A stretch of DNA of 64,000 nt from Gyrodactylus bullatarudis (Eukaryota > Platyhelminthes > Monogenea > Gyrodactylidea > Gyrodactylidae), in assembly GCA_012064415.1 (NCBI GenBank), contig SSNU01000136.1:62001-126000 (forward strand), given 5' to 3'. Both the position numbers and the translations under genes were made by a program. The notes under the pieces were generated by a model. The model saw only the letters and a program-made list of their open reading frames with translations. It was not told the origin of the DNA and searched no databases. This document shows positions 24,407-37,482 of this stretch, piece by piece. How positions within the stretch are numbered: position 1 is the first letter of the stretch; each line of letters opens with the position of its first letter.

Positions 24407-27400
24407 ATGACAGCATCAAAAAGTGCCTTTAAAAGGGTTGAAAATTTACTTCAGATTCTTGAGAGACGTTACCTTCAACTTGTAGACGTCGGAGATTCAG
24501 GAAGTGTCGAAAAGATTTTAACTTACTTCAAAGAATTTAATGATCCATCTGATTCCTTTGATGAAGACTATGACTGTAGAGTTGAAGCCTGTTGGGATTT
24601 CTTCCAGGAGATTGGAGTATCTGCAATTCACAAAAGCAATAAGACCAACTTGATTATCGTGAGCTGCCCATAATATTTTAATTTTATGAGCTTTACACTA
24701 TGTGAAACTAAGAAATACAATTTCGTTGTTCGCTTGTTACCTGACTAAATTGTCTTCTGTCTTGTATGGGATATCTATAGTCAAGTAGCAAGCGAACAAA
24801 GTTCTAGTCAATCTATGCCGAACAGCTCCCTGAAGAACTACTTGGTTCAAAATTATAGATATAACTCCTCTGAAAACAATGGAGTAATAAGAATTATCTG
24901 TCATTAGTCACTAACCACGAAAGAAGGCAAGTGAATTTCATCGTTGTCGAAATGTCTGGTGACCAATGATAGAGAAATCTACAAAATTTTAATAAAATTA
25001 ATATGATGATTCTCACGATTTAATATTTGAGTGATTGACTTTCAAACAAAAACTATTGATATAGGTTTGGAAGAATTTCAATATCAACTGTGTAGATGCA
25101 ATCGGCCGTCGAGCTCTAATCATAGCTATAGAAAATGAACAAATGGAAATGTTATCGTTGTTACTCAAGTTCGATCTAATCCTCGGAGATGCACTCCTCT
25201 ATGCTGTTCAGGAGGGGAGTGTTAGTGCTGTGGAGTTATTGCTTAATTATCAGGAACAGGTTCATGATAAAATAGTCGGCAAGAGGGAATCTGATGAAGA
25301 AAAAGATTACAAAAAGTACAAGGTATCAAAAATATAGTTTCATTATAAAGTTAATTGAAATTGAAAATGATCTGGGTTGTTGTAAAGCAACTTGACTTAA
25401 AAATATTTATAAATGACCAAAAAGAAAGGAAATTAAAATCAACAGGGATTACATTCTAATTAATTTTAATCTTTCTCAAAATTGTTTTTATCCACTCCAT
25501 GGAATCTGCAATCTTCAATAAATATTAGTAAAAGTAGATTTTATTGGATTATGATCAACTAAGACGATTAAAAGTGGCTTTGGAACAAGGTTGATTGTAT
25601 TCCTATTAAATTTATAATACCAATATTTATTGCTGGATAGACCCTTTTCAACTCCTTCACCTAGATTTTTCAGAGGATTTAGATAATATAAAGTTGGGAA
25701 ATTTGAAAAAAATCTCAACTGATCGATAAATAAAAAAATTACTTTGAAAATTCTGGTAATAAATAAATTGAAATGAACTTATTTCTTATGAGATCGAGAA
25801 AACTATCATTTTAAATTTACTTTGATAATTTAAAATGATATTTTATTCTCATACTTGAAAAATTTATTCATTTCTCTATGATTTTATTATGAAATTTGGA
25901 GCCATACCTCAAGCAGATCAATATTAATGGGAAATAATAAGTTATTTCAAATGACTATGTTTTAGATTTGGAAGAAAATATTCAACCTAGATTATGATGG
26001 CTAATTTGAAAACCAATCCAATTAATAAAGCCATACAGGCTATTGTAGTGTAGAAATGATGGAAAAAGACAGTTTTTGGTGCAAGATTCCGTTTAAGAAA
26101 TACCCTAAAGAAATATAATGCGTAAAAATTGCGTAGTTCAAGTTCTTTCTCGACATACTAAATTTGATTAACCAAATAATGGTGAAGCTAAATTATTATT
26201 ATTTTTTAATATATAAAGTACAGCTAATACGAGTCAATAATTTAATAATCCGAAAATTAGACTTGAAGGAATCTTCAAAACAACATTTATCATTCAAATT
26301 GCATTCCCCAAATATGCTAAATATAAATTTATCTTGTCATTTAAAAACCCAGAGCCAAATATGTCTTGCTGCTGTTCCAAGAGAAAAATATTACTTGCGA
26401 TAAGAAATTTGTTGTTTTCATTCAGAATAGAATTTCAAATTTCTGAATGATTTGTATACAAACCAGAATCATAACCTAAGATGATTTGAAAGTCAAAATA
26501 AATCTACTTTACACACCCTAAGAGATTTTTGTAATTTCTTTAGTGCTTTATAAACAAACAAAAAATAATTAATACAGTAAAATAGTACAGTTTATTCAGA
26601 TACACACTTTAACAAAAATTAATTAGAAAGAAACAAGTCCATGATTTATTTAACAAAAAAATTATTCTGTGGATAACCCAGTCAGTAAAATGTTTCTTAA
26701 ATTATTCAGGATTTATTCGCGGTAAAAATTTTATGCATTGAGAATATCGCTCTATTCAAACATCCAAATAAAACTCTAAATGTTATATTTACGATGAAAA
26801 ATAGGACAAAGAATCAAATGATTAACCATTTGCTAGACAAAATATATTTTTAAAAAGTTGAAGCATTTTAAACCAGAGTGGTCAATGTGTCTTACAAAAG
26901 TAAAATTTATATATATATTTATTCTAGGGAACTGCTAACAAATCTCCATCGGAAATATTTGAAGAACAAAGAATCCTACTCAGTTTCCTGTATAAAGATG
27001 TGAGTTGTATGAATTCGAAATGATATGAACTTCTCTTTAAAATTTAATTTGATAAAATCAATAATAAGTTAACCGTTCATGTTTATAGACGGAATCAAAA
27101 TGGGACAGATTCGAATATGATCAGGTCTTAGAGTTTAAGTCATTTTTGTCCTAAACTATGGAATTTCTAAAATAAATAGAATGGTTTCTAGTTATAAAAA
27201 TCAACACTTGCTCAATGATTTATTGGACAAGCTAACGAGATCCCTAATTCAATTATCTTAATTCGTTCTGCCCTAAGCTAGCATTTTCAAAAACTTTTAC
27301 ACTAATCATTTTTATGTTAATATCTTGCATCACTTGTCATATTATTAAATTAAAGGATTCAAATTTACAATCTTGATTGAGTGGATTTCAGAAGGTTTAC

Positions 27401-30400
27401 GAAAATTTTGAGAGTAAATTTCTTCTACAGCATTATGTTGGTTTAGGAGAGGGAACTGCGTAATTTCAAACGAACCAGTTTTTTTCTTCTTGGGAATTAT
27501 GTCAAGTGAAAAATTTCAATCAACTGAGAAAATATAAATTGTACTTTTAATTTTCTCACTATCATAGTAAAAATAAAATATTAGAAAAATTTGGTTCACT
27601 CAGAATAATAACAACCTATTTCTAAAGTCTCTTTTAGACCATTCTGACTAATTCAATATGGTTGCAACCAATTCGCCCCATGTTTCAATCTTATGGATTT
27701 TTCAGCATTCTCTTAAAGAATGATTAGAATATATTAGGTTTGAAATGATTTCGAATTCTCTTCTCAAATTCCTGAGAATTTGACTTGATATTAAATCTGG
27801 TAACTCGAATAAATACTTTGAGAACAAGGGCTATAAATTTTATAATGAAATTCAATGAGGAATCAATTCTCATTCAAATCAAAAAGATCAGGTAAATTTT
27901 CTCAATAGTCTTAAGGCGATCTTTACGGCTATAAGAATCCCATTGGCAACTATTATATATTCTATTCTTAGTACTGCAGTTCTAAAATATCCTAACCCTT
28001 CATGTGTCAAATTATAATTTTTCTTCATTATAAGATAATTTGCAACTATACCGAAATAATAAAGCTGATTCTAAATCTGATTTTGGTTCTGAAAACCGAC
28101 TCTTTATTCAAAAAACCAATGGTTATCGAGCATAATTGTAATTTACAGATTGTCTCATTTTTTCTACAACAATGATTTTTCTGTAGGACATGAAGGATCA
28201 ATCGTGTACCCTGTTGATCCAAGAAGGGATTCCTTTGTTTGTTCCAATCAACCTGTGCCTGAAATTATTACCAAAAGGAAGGAAAGAAAAAAAATATATA
28301 TATCACTGCATAATATAGGCTATACTTCCCTTGAAGAATTCCCTCTTTCAAGTTTTTCTATACCATATTTTTGGTTAATTTTTTCCCCAAAAGAGAGATA
28401 GGAGAAATATAGAAATGTATTCAGTTAATTGTTGCTTACAAATTCTTAATCAATTTTCAAATACTTGGCCATATGGCATTGGTTTTTGATGATGGACATA
28501 TTTTAATAAAATGAATCGAATAACGTTTTCAATTCTATTCCATTGCATTCTGAATGAGATTTTTCTTTTCAACCTAAAAATTTCATAATCATCTGTAAAA
28601 ATTTTTTAGGAAAAAATTTATTAAATCTCCTAGAGATCTTTCGTTATTAAAATGATTAAATATATTTTCATATAATTTCAATGTCGAGAATTTGACCAGG
28701 TTTATGTTTTTTTCTTTTCAAGTATGATTACAACCCGTATTTTACATTTACTCCCGGAATCACACCAATCATTCTAGCAGCACATCGAGACCACTACGAA
28801 CTGGTGAAATTGTTGATCAACCGCGGGGATAAAATTAATCCACCTCATGATGTGCAATGTCCCTGTATGAAATGCATCAAAGCCCAAAAGTCGAATAGTC
28901 TACAGCACTCAAAGTCAAGAATTTATGCTTACAAGGCCCTAACCAGTCCAAGTTTTATATGCCTTTCCAGTTCTGATCCCATTTTCACTGCCTTTCATCT
29001 TACACGAGAACTTGCTAGACTTGGAAAGTATGCCTATTTTTGGTAGTACTGTATTAATCAAGTTATTATTTCATTGATTAATTTTAGTATATAAAAATAG
29101 CCTTTTATTGAGCCTAGTATTCCTTCTAGATTTTATTTATATTTACAAGAGATTTTTGAGAAACTGTTTTTTTCCCTATCTAGCCTAGAAAATGAATTTC
29201 TTGCCGACTACAAGGAGCTCGCAATAAAATGTCAGAACTTTGCTGTAGCTTTACTAAATGAGGTACGCGGAGAGTCTGAGTTAATTTGTATTCTCAACTA
29301 CAATCCGCCGAGGGAGAAATATTTTGAAATTCTCAAAGCCTTGAAAAAACCTGTTGAAAGTCAGAATGACATTGGCTTCTTTGACGACCTCGATGATAAG
29401 CCAACAGATCCAGAGATGTTAGAGTTACCACGTCTCAAATTAGCTATAAAATATAAACAAAAATTGGTTAGTTTGATTCGTTGAATTTATTTGATGGTTT
29501 TTTCATGAATCTTGAAATCCATCTACTTGATTGAATAATAATTGAGAATAATTTAGAGAATTAAACTTGAAAAAATTTAGTTGGAACGAGTAGTTAGATT
29601 ATTTTATCAAAATTCTGATCATTCATTAGAATTAGATTCAAGATCCATAATAGGATCGTATACGTTAGGTATATCAAAACTCGATTCGACAGTCTGAATA
29701 GTGAGATTGTCAAATCTCTGTTTATTTGAATATCGCTCAGTGTTTCATTGAAAATACACAATCATTTTGATATCTGAGTCATGATCATTTTCTCCAACAA
29801 TTGGGAAGAATTATGAATACTCCTATTGAAAATAATTATAATTTTAGAATGTTTATGAATTTTATTAATGAAATAAGAAGAGATGATGGAACTAATCAAT
29901 GATTAACTTTGTTATTTTTCTCAGGAAAAATTAATAATTCATATTTGGAAGAGTATTATTTTTAGCAAACCATTCTTTTTTGGTTTCCCAAAATCATAAT
30001 TTTAATGAAAAAATCAATGTATATAAATTCATAGAATCTAATTATTTTTCTCTTCGGGTTGAGTTTAGGGAAATCTTCTTACGCTTAAAAAGGACAAGAT
30101 GGATTTTCTCCTTTTACAGTAAGCAAAACTAACTATGTTAGAACACCATCGAATTTTCCAGGAAATGATTGATCACAAGGTGAATAATTTTCAATTCCTT
30201 GGTAGGCAAATCAAACTAATCTCATTATCCCTACTCTCACTACACTTCCTTTTTCCATAAAGATGGAAATAAATCCATTCCTTTTACCTAATCAGAGAGG
30301 GAAAGAGAAGAATTTAAAATTGAGGGAAGAGACTATACTACGTATTCGAAATCAAAAATAAATGAAAACGAATATTTATATTTTTTCAACTTTTTAGTTT

Positions 30401-33400
30401 GTAACACATCCACACTGCCAGCAATTACTAGCCTCCTTGTGGTATGAAGGAATTCCAGGATTTCGGAAGGCCCCTTTTGTATACAAGTCGCTGATGATCC
30501 TCAGTGTCAGCATGTTATTCCCATTCATGGCTTTAGCCTACATTTTAATACCGGACAGTGCTGTCGGCCGATTTGTCCAGAAGCCGTTCATTAAATTCCT
30601 CGTCTACTTTTTTTCCTATGTATTTTTCTTGTGTAAGAAGTTTATTATATTTTGAATTTTTTATTGTACGCTAATTTCAGAATCAGATTCAAGTTAAATA
30701 GTTTGAAAAAAACCTTTTATTTAACACATAATATATCCTAAAATAATTCATTATTGTTTCAGTTTTGCTTATTCTTACTGCCTTAAGAGTAACTGCTAAT
30801 ATTGATGAATCTGGACAGGAAATTCGATGTGGTGTACCTACAATAATAGATTGGATAATCGTCATTTATATAGCAAGCTATGTGTGGGCTGAAATAAAAC
30901 AAATCTGGAATGATGGCATAGTTGAGTACATTTGCGACATGTGGAATGTCATTGATTTCATAACTAACTCTCTCTACATTGCGACAATTGTTTTGAGGGC
31001 AGTCTGCTTCTCAATGCTCAATAAGTATCCGGAATTAAGGGAAACTCCGCGTTATAAATGGCAGTCAACTGATCCGGACTTAGTCGCTGAATGTCTTTTT
31101 GCCATAGCGAACATATTTTCAACTCTTCGTCTTATCCAGCTGTTCACAGTTAATCCTCATTTAGGACCTTTGCAAATATCCTTGGGGCGAATGCTCAATG
31201 ATATTATCAAGTTTTTTGCCCTATGTAGTCTAGTCCTAGTTGCCTACACCTGCGGTCTCTTTCAATTACTATGGTTTTATTCAAAAATCAGGAGTGTACG
31301 GTGTGCCAAAATTGAATTAAATTACAATTACCCAAAGGGCTCAGGTAAGCCAGTTGAAAAAGTGTCTTTAAAATAAATTTGCAATGAACACTGAGTGTAA
31401 TAGCCATGACTACTTGAGTAATCCATAGTCTGTTTTTGCTATGCTAAGAATTCAAGGGGCTCCTTCACAATCATAATGCATGAAGAATTTTTTATTAAAT
31501 TACTGGAGAGTTATTTTTTACAGATATCTGTTATGTAAAATCAATTGATCATAGTTAATCACCGAGAGCTATCTCACCAAAAATAATAACTAAGAGTTCT
31601 TAGGAATATACAATGTTGATTGACTTTTCTGAACGTAATGACTATAGGGCATCAAAAATTCCTATAATTGCTTTTGGGTGTTTGAGATCTATTTTCATTT
31701 CTATCCAGAAAAATGCAATTCAATTTTTGATAAAGTTAACTTAACTTCAGACAAAGTTATACGTTAATCCTATTTCTAAACAAACTATCCTAACCATGAA
31801 TGCTGTTATTTTATGGGCTTAGGGTCTCCCATTTACTTTCTGAACTCGTGAGTATTACTTCCAGTTTTATTTCAATTAATTTGCAATTTCCATCATTTGA
31901 GGATACAAATATCACGTTGAAAAACGCAGTCTACCTCTTGGGATGTAGAAAGATCCTCTTCTATCATGAAGAATTTCTTTATTGATAAAATTTATTTTTC
32001 TATCTGTCCTTTATTTTTTTCATTAAGTCCTAATTTCTGTAATTGCCTAAATTTTAGGGTCCTGAAAAAAGGGAATAGCGTCCTATTTTTGATGCCCTAG
32101 TTATAGCGTATATTGAATAAATCCTTTTAGTTTAAATTTTAAATTCTATGGAATAATTTTTGACGTGCTATCAGCTTACACGATGAAATACTGCTAGCTC
32201 AGGAGTCTAGTTACCCATTCATCAAAAATTTTGATTGGTCGTTAACTAGTTGAAGAATACTATACTCTGAGACTTAATTCAGAAAAATACAAAAAAGTAC
32301 CGGAACAAAAATTTAGTTCAGAAATAGTACCAGCTATCTTTAAATTGGGATAAGATGGGCAGATTTTTTCTTCAGATTATTGCAACTCAACCAGTCCTTT
32401 GTCTAGAGTAAAATTAGTACTTTTTTGAAGCCCTAGTAATAAGATATTAGTAGAATTTATTCAAAGCCTCCTCCAGGCGTCAAGTATCTTCTTGGCTTTA
32501 AGATAAAATTAAAGAGAGTTTAGATTACAAACGTCTCATCTACTGAAGAAGGTTCTTGACTATTTCAGTACCCAAACGTCAATCCAATTAAACCTATTTT
32601 TACTAATATATCTTATTTTAATTAGCTAGCTTTGACTTTAGCAAGTTAACGGATTCAATTCACGGATGAAATATTCTAGCTCTTGTATTAATCCTTATGA
32701 TGTACAATGTAGGATAGAAAATCTATCAAAAAAAGAGTCAAATTCGTTTCACATATCAAAATTTAAGAGGGCAACTATGTCACTTTCTAACCATGCCTCA
32801 TTCAATACAAAGACTAAATTTGCTTCTCTATCTCGTTTGGAACTACTATAGACTATGTACACTTAAGTGCAGTATGCATTTATGGGAATCTCATTTATAA
32901 AATAATTCAAATGATTTACGATAGTAAAGAACAAGCCACACACACATTTGTAGATAATGATAACATTGCCAATCCTTTCTCTGGATAATAAATTGATGAG
33001 AATTTGTTTTGAATAAATTTCATATTTAAAATCCACATTCAATCATTTCTTGTATCTTCAAAGGTGATTTCCCTTTGAAGGATGAATATGAGGACTGTGT
33101 TACACGAGGAAGGTATTTGACCAAGTGAGCTTTCCCCCTTTTATCTATGATACGAGTTTATAATATACTTTATCTTCACTAGCCTATTCAATATTATACA
33201 GACAATATATTGGAGTATTTATGGGCTAATTGATTTGAAGAACTTTAACCTTGAATATCCTCACAAGATTACTGAGTTCACAAGTGAGTCTAAAAGTGTT
33301 ACATTCTCATCCTATTTAAACAAGTTTATTCCTAATTTTTAGGTAAACTAATGTTTGGGACATTTCTGGCCATTCTTCCCATTGTTCTGCTAAACCTCTT

Positions 33401-34770
33401 TATTGCAATGATGAATCTCTCTTATCAGATAATTGCAGTAGGTCTAAACTACATTTTCCTTAGGAAAATAGAATATATATATATTTCCTCTGTCATAGGC
33501 ACAAGCAGATAAGGAGTGGAAGTTTGCCAGAAGCAAGCTATGGCTTAGTTACTTTGAAAAGGGTGGAACATTGCCCCCACCCTTTAATATAATTCCCAGT
33601 CTTAAATCTTGCATTGACTTTATTAATAGAATTGGTAAATTTTGTAAAATCTGCTCAAAAGCCAGCAATGTTCCAATTGCAAAGCGTCGTCTTAGTCGGG
33701 AATATCGCAACAAGTCGACAGATAAAGAGCTTTCAAGTGAATACGCAATTATGATGGATAACTTGATTAAGCGTTATTTACTAAATCGAAGTAAAAAGAA
33801 CAACCAACAAGAAATCAATGAAGAGGATGTGAACGAGATAAAATCGGAAATAAACTCATTTCGCTTTGAATTGCTGGATGTCTTCAGAAAGAGTGGATTC
33901 ATGGTCAATAATCAAAAGAGCAATAATAGTCAGTTTTATTTTTTGGTTTAAATACTTTTCCTATTTCTTTATTTTTTCGTCAAGCCTAAATATTGGTGTT
34001 ATCCCATTTATAATTAATCACTGATTATTTGATTTCAAGCGACGGGTTAAAATGATCATCTTATCTGTATTATGAAACCAAAAAAACGATTCATATCTCA
34101 GTTTGAGCCTAGGATAATGATTTTATATGATTGTACCTTTTCTCTGATATCTTTTGTACCGGGAAATATATGTGAAGAAATAATCTTTCGATGGAAATAG
34201 TAGATTAATAGCGCGAGATGGAAGATTCACCATTGAAAAGATTTTCAGAAATTTTATTGGGTTAATTTTTCAATTATTCAATCAATTTTTACTACTCTAA
34301 GGAATTTTTTAAATTCTATTTTTAATTACAGCTCAAAAATCAAAAGTCAAACGCAGAGGTCTTGGTTCAATAAATAGCATTCTTTTCAAAAAGTCTCTTC
34401 AAACAGATCAACAGACTGGGTAAAATATTTAAAATGATCGTTGTATAAGATTGATATAATTTTAAGATTCAATTTTTTCAGAAGTCCTCTCTCAACGTCA
34501 GGTACAGAGAATTCAGAGACTGAGCTAAGAGAATTAATTAGTAATACAATTAGAGAACGAGAGCCATTGTTGAAATCAAAACTTGATAAAATGCAAAATA
34601 CATCAGTCTCAGAAATGGCCTTTCAAGTATCCGATATTAAAGTTTCTTCAGGAAGTGGAACGCCTTCTAGTACATCTACTGGGACAACTAATAAGCTGAA
34701 GAAGCGAATTCTTCTTCATTTCTCAGATTTTATAACTCAAGATGGAGAAGACTCTAATGGGGAAATCTGA
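24407..34770 (+). CDS. TRPC-family cation channel (TRP/TRP-gamma type)
   Basis: Phospholipase C-coupled, calcium-permeable plasma-membrane channel. Exons: 24407-24658, 25065-25322, 26928-26999, 28723-29027, 29184-29466, 30398-30632, 30763-31344, 33064-33124, 33183-33283, 33343-33437, 33499-33928, 34332-34419, 34482-34770, totalling 3051 nt (1016 residues) with consistent phases. N-terminal ankyrin units (NINCVDAIGRRALIIAIEN, TPGITPIILAAHRDHYELVK) are followed by the TRP_2 region (CQNFAVALLNEVR). Six membrane segments lie in 30398-33437, with pore helix WSIYGLIDL and S6 VLLNLFIAMMNLSYQII. The invariant TRP box EWKFAR comes next (about residue 753), then SKLWLSYFE and a Ser/Thr/Lys-rich tail. 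The 72-nt exon at 26928 is the least certain. Introns range from about 45 nt to 1.7 kb. Confidence 0.92.
24725..24842. repeat. interspersed repeat fragment in TRPC intron 1
   Basis: An imperfect inverted repeat (24725-24746 against 24779-24800) is followed at 24813-24842 by a stretch of about 29 bases shared, with two changes, with 2986-3016 in the Cys-loop gene (core GAACAGCTCCCT). This marks a dispersed repeat of unknown class. Confidence 0.5.
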
Positions 34771-35793
34771 AAGAAGACCCTTTGGTTTTATGCAAATTTT
34801 AGAAATAAATACGGTTATACAGAATTGGGAATCTCATATGATAAAAATATATCTCTATCAGATAGAAATACATTGATACTAATATTAAATGAGTGTTAAA
34901 AATTAATTAATCATAGTATTTATTCAAGAAAGATTTTTTTTATTACAGCAGTACTTCAGCAATCAAAAGCATTTACCAATCCTACATTCTAGGCCCTAGA
35001 ATAACATTATTTTTTTATAGGAAATTTAATTTAAAAATGGGGTGAAAGTGATCCTTGAATACTGCTCAACAGTAACTGCTCTACTAGGACAAATCACTGA
35101 TCATTAGTCACTAATGTATAAACTAAGAAATAAAGCTAATTGATATGAAGTTGGGAATCTAAGATTTTTACAGAAATCTCAATCATCAAGAATTCGAATT
35201 TGTTAAGGATTTTTTGGAATCCTGCTCATGCTGTCCACTTTTAAAATTTGAAGAAAAAATTCTGAAAAAAAAATTATGTTTTGAAAAATATGGTCATTTT
35301 TCAAATTTCAGTCCCATTTTTTCGAACTTTGAACTGAAAATTTTTATTGATTTGAAAGTTAGAAGGTGATAAAAAGAGTTTTTTCAAGATCAGAATTAGA
35401 CAAAAAATCAATTCAACTGAATCTGATCTGATGCATGATCTCATTATCGTTTGGGAGCGGAATTTCGATTTTTTGATTATTTTTACTAATTGGAAATCAA
35501 TTAAATTTCGATAATTCAAAATCTTTCGAAAATGGTGAAACCATCGATAATTTGACGATGTTATTCAGCTTTTTTGTCTAATCCTGATCTTGAAAAAACT
35601 CTTTTAATCACCCTTCAAATCAATAGAAATTTATATCTTACATTACAATAGCCATATATATTTCTTTATGAAAAAAACTGATAATAAGATAATCATGTAA
35701 TAATATTATTAGTATCGAGTATAAATTTGATTATAATTCAAAAGACACAGAAATTATTCAATCGTGATAAATATAGAGGACGTATTATTTATT
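34771..35793. other. intergenic region with a foldback repeat
   Basis: Convergent region between TRPC and an unknown minus-strand gene. Apart from the palindromic repeat at about 35130-35640, listed separately, nothing is recognised. Confidence 0.4.
35128..35640. repeat. palindromic foldback repeat copy
   Basis: Arms 35341-35407 and about 35570-35630 are imperfect reverse complements (shared block TTTTTTCAAGATCAGAATTAGACAAAAA-like, split here as TTTTTTCAAGATCAG and ATTAGACAAAAA). The left end (AAAGCTAATTGATATGAAGT) matches, inverted, the sequence at 6835-6905. Arms resemble the larger palindrome at 46430-46810. Non-coding. Confidence 0.65.
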
Positions 35794-36276
35794 TTATAAA
35801 CTAAAATTTTCGTAGTATTCTGTAGGTCTAAACGTTCTTGTTGGTTTTTTGAAGTACTTTCTTTGAGGTTCAACATGCGCTTCAGAATTTTTTATAATAT
35901 TGTTATCCTTTAGAAATGACCAATGAGTAACATTATTTTTATTTAGTAGCAAATTCTTATTAATATCTACTTCTTTGATGCTTTGATTTGTGATCGAAAA
36001 ATAGGGATCAACATTTTCAACTATTTTTGAATTGATTCTATTTCCTGAATTTGATATTTGAGATGGCTGGAATTGGTTTTCGAGTCTTATTATATTTTTG
36101 ACAGGAGAAAATCCTTTATCTTTTAGAATTAAATTATCCTCAAAGTTTTTTTCTGCATAAATACAAGAGGGATTAATGTTTAAACTATTTGAATTTTCCT
36201 GGAGAAAAGAATCTAAATATAAGGCGTCATTGAAAACAGGAGGCTTGGGATAATAATCTCGAATGTATTTATTCAT
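35794..36276 (-). CDS. unknown 160-aa Asn-rich protein
   Basis: Single open frame from ATG at 36276. It is rich in Asn, Ile, Lys and Ser with no membrane segment or signal peptide. It begins MNKYIRDYYPKPP and ends with a basic-aromatic tail (KKPTRTFRPTEYYENFSL). The tail and the THWSF motif are more patterned than chance AT-rich frames, so I think it is a real gene, but no family is recognised. It lies between TRPC and another unknown gene on the same strand. Confidence 0.45.
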   Translation of the reverse strand: MNKYIRDYYPKPPVFNDALYLDSFLQENSNSLNINPSCIYAEKNFEDNLILKDKGFSPVKNIIRLENQFQPSQISNSGNRINSKIVENVDPYFSITNQSIKEVDINKNLLLNKNNVTHWSFLKDNNIIKNSEAHVEPQRKYFKKPTRTFRPTEYYENFSL

Positions 36277-36503
36277 CTCGAAAATAAAATTTTGGATAAA
36301 CTTATATATTTAAATTCAAAATCTAACTTATGTATCTTAGCAACAATTATTTCGAAAGAATGCATAAGAATTTTGTTTGAGTTTAATCATTAAGTTTAAT
36401 TGAATTTGATTGATTAAATCATTTGATTTTACACTGTAAATAATTTACGGTAAATTTTACTAGATATCTTATACATTCCATTAGGGAGAATTCAACAAAA
36501 ATT

Positions 36504-37358
36504 TCATTCATTTTTGATGACTTTGGTTTCTTTAGGTACTTTTTGCTTTTTAGCGAAGCATCCTGGTTTCGGATTAGTCAGTGAGTTGACTTTCTTTTCA
36601 AGTTCTCTCACAACCTTCGTCTTCATGGTCTGCTCATCGGCATATAATTTGATTCTTTTTTGAATTGGAATAATTTTTGCCGGTTTCACCTTCTTTTCTT
36701 TTCCTTTGGCTTTTTTATCTGCTTTCTTTTTCTTTGAATTTTGACTTTCGTCCTGAGGATCATATTCAGGTATTGTTTCTAATACAGGCTTCAATTCTGG
36801 TGTTGAGAAAAAAATACTGGCTTCATCATCGACGGATTTTTTCAGTTTATCTCCTGGCTCATCTAAGAAATGTTCTATGACACCTTTTTTCATTCTATGA
36901 ACTAAATAGTGAAGTTTGTTATTTTCATACTTCATTTTCTTTTTTTCCAAAAACTTTTTGAATACCTTTTGACCAACAGTATTATTGAATTTCATGGTAA
37001 TCAAGTTTAGTGAAAAAGCTTTAAGATAGACAATCATTGCTTTATCGTAATGTATGTTTCTCATGATAAGCTCATTTAAAGTGTAGAAAGCTTCGAATTT
37101 TTCGCTCTTGTCCTTTATCTGTAAAACATTTTCAAGATATCCAATAAAGCTCTGGGCAATCTCATCGTTCATGGCTACTTTTTTCTGAAATACTTCTTCA
37201 AGCTCAGCAATAGGCTTGGTTTTGTCATCTAAAACCAAATTCAAGTCAGCAAATTTTGTTTTATAGGGATTCAGTTCGGCCGAAACTTTGTTGAAAACTG
37301 CCGTGAATTCCGCAAAATCTGTGTTGGTTTCCATTTCTTTTTGGGTTAGTAATAACAA
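36504..37358 (-). CDS. unknown 284-aa helical Lys-rich protein
   Basis: Single-exon frame with two candidate starts. The second (METNTDFAEF, ATG at 37334) gives 276 residues and is the more natural choice. Residues about 10-170 are predicted-helix-like with regular heptads. A very basic low-complexity stretch follows (SKKKKADKKAKGKEKKVKP), then a further helix and a C-terminal KKQKVPKETK tail. The sequence has good coding character (balanced composition, no AT-rich bias in residues), but I recognise no domain. A cytoskeletal, axonemal or nucleic-acid-binding role would be guesswork. Confidence 0.6.
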   Translation of the reverse strand: MLLLTQKEMETNTDFAEFTAVFNKVSAELNPYKTKFADLNLVLDDKTKPIAELEEVFQKKVAMNDEIAQSFIGYLENVLQIKDKSEKFEAFYTLNELIMRNIHYDKAMIVYLKAFSLNLITMKFNNTVGQKVFKKFLEKKKMKYENNKLHYLVHRMKKGVIEHFLDEPGDKLKKSVDDEASIFFSTPELKPVLETIPEYDPQDESQNSKKKKADKKAKGKEKKVKPAKIIPIQKRIKLYADEQTMKTKVVRELEKKVNSLTNPKPGCFAKKQKVPKETKVIKNE

Positions 37359-37482
37359 AACTGATAGATTTAGTCAAGTAAAGAGCTGAATTGTAAATTG
37401 CGTAGATATAAAGTAAGTCGAATTAACATTACGCAGTTTTTTATTGAGAAATGAGACAATAATTAAAGAAAACACTTCAATC

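Noticed and set aside
28150..28401. Open frame between TRPC exons 3 and 4 that might be a TRPC exon
   Set aside because: The frame does not resemble TRPC, and its best acceptor would give a phase that does not fit the phase-0 exons on either side. The 13-exon model without it sums exactly to whole codons.
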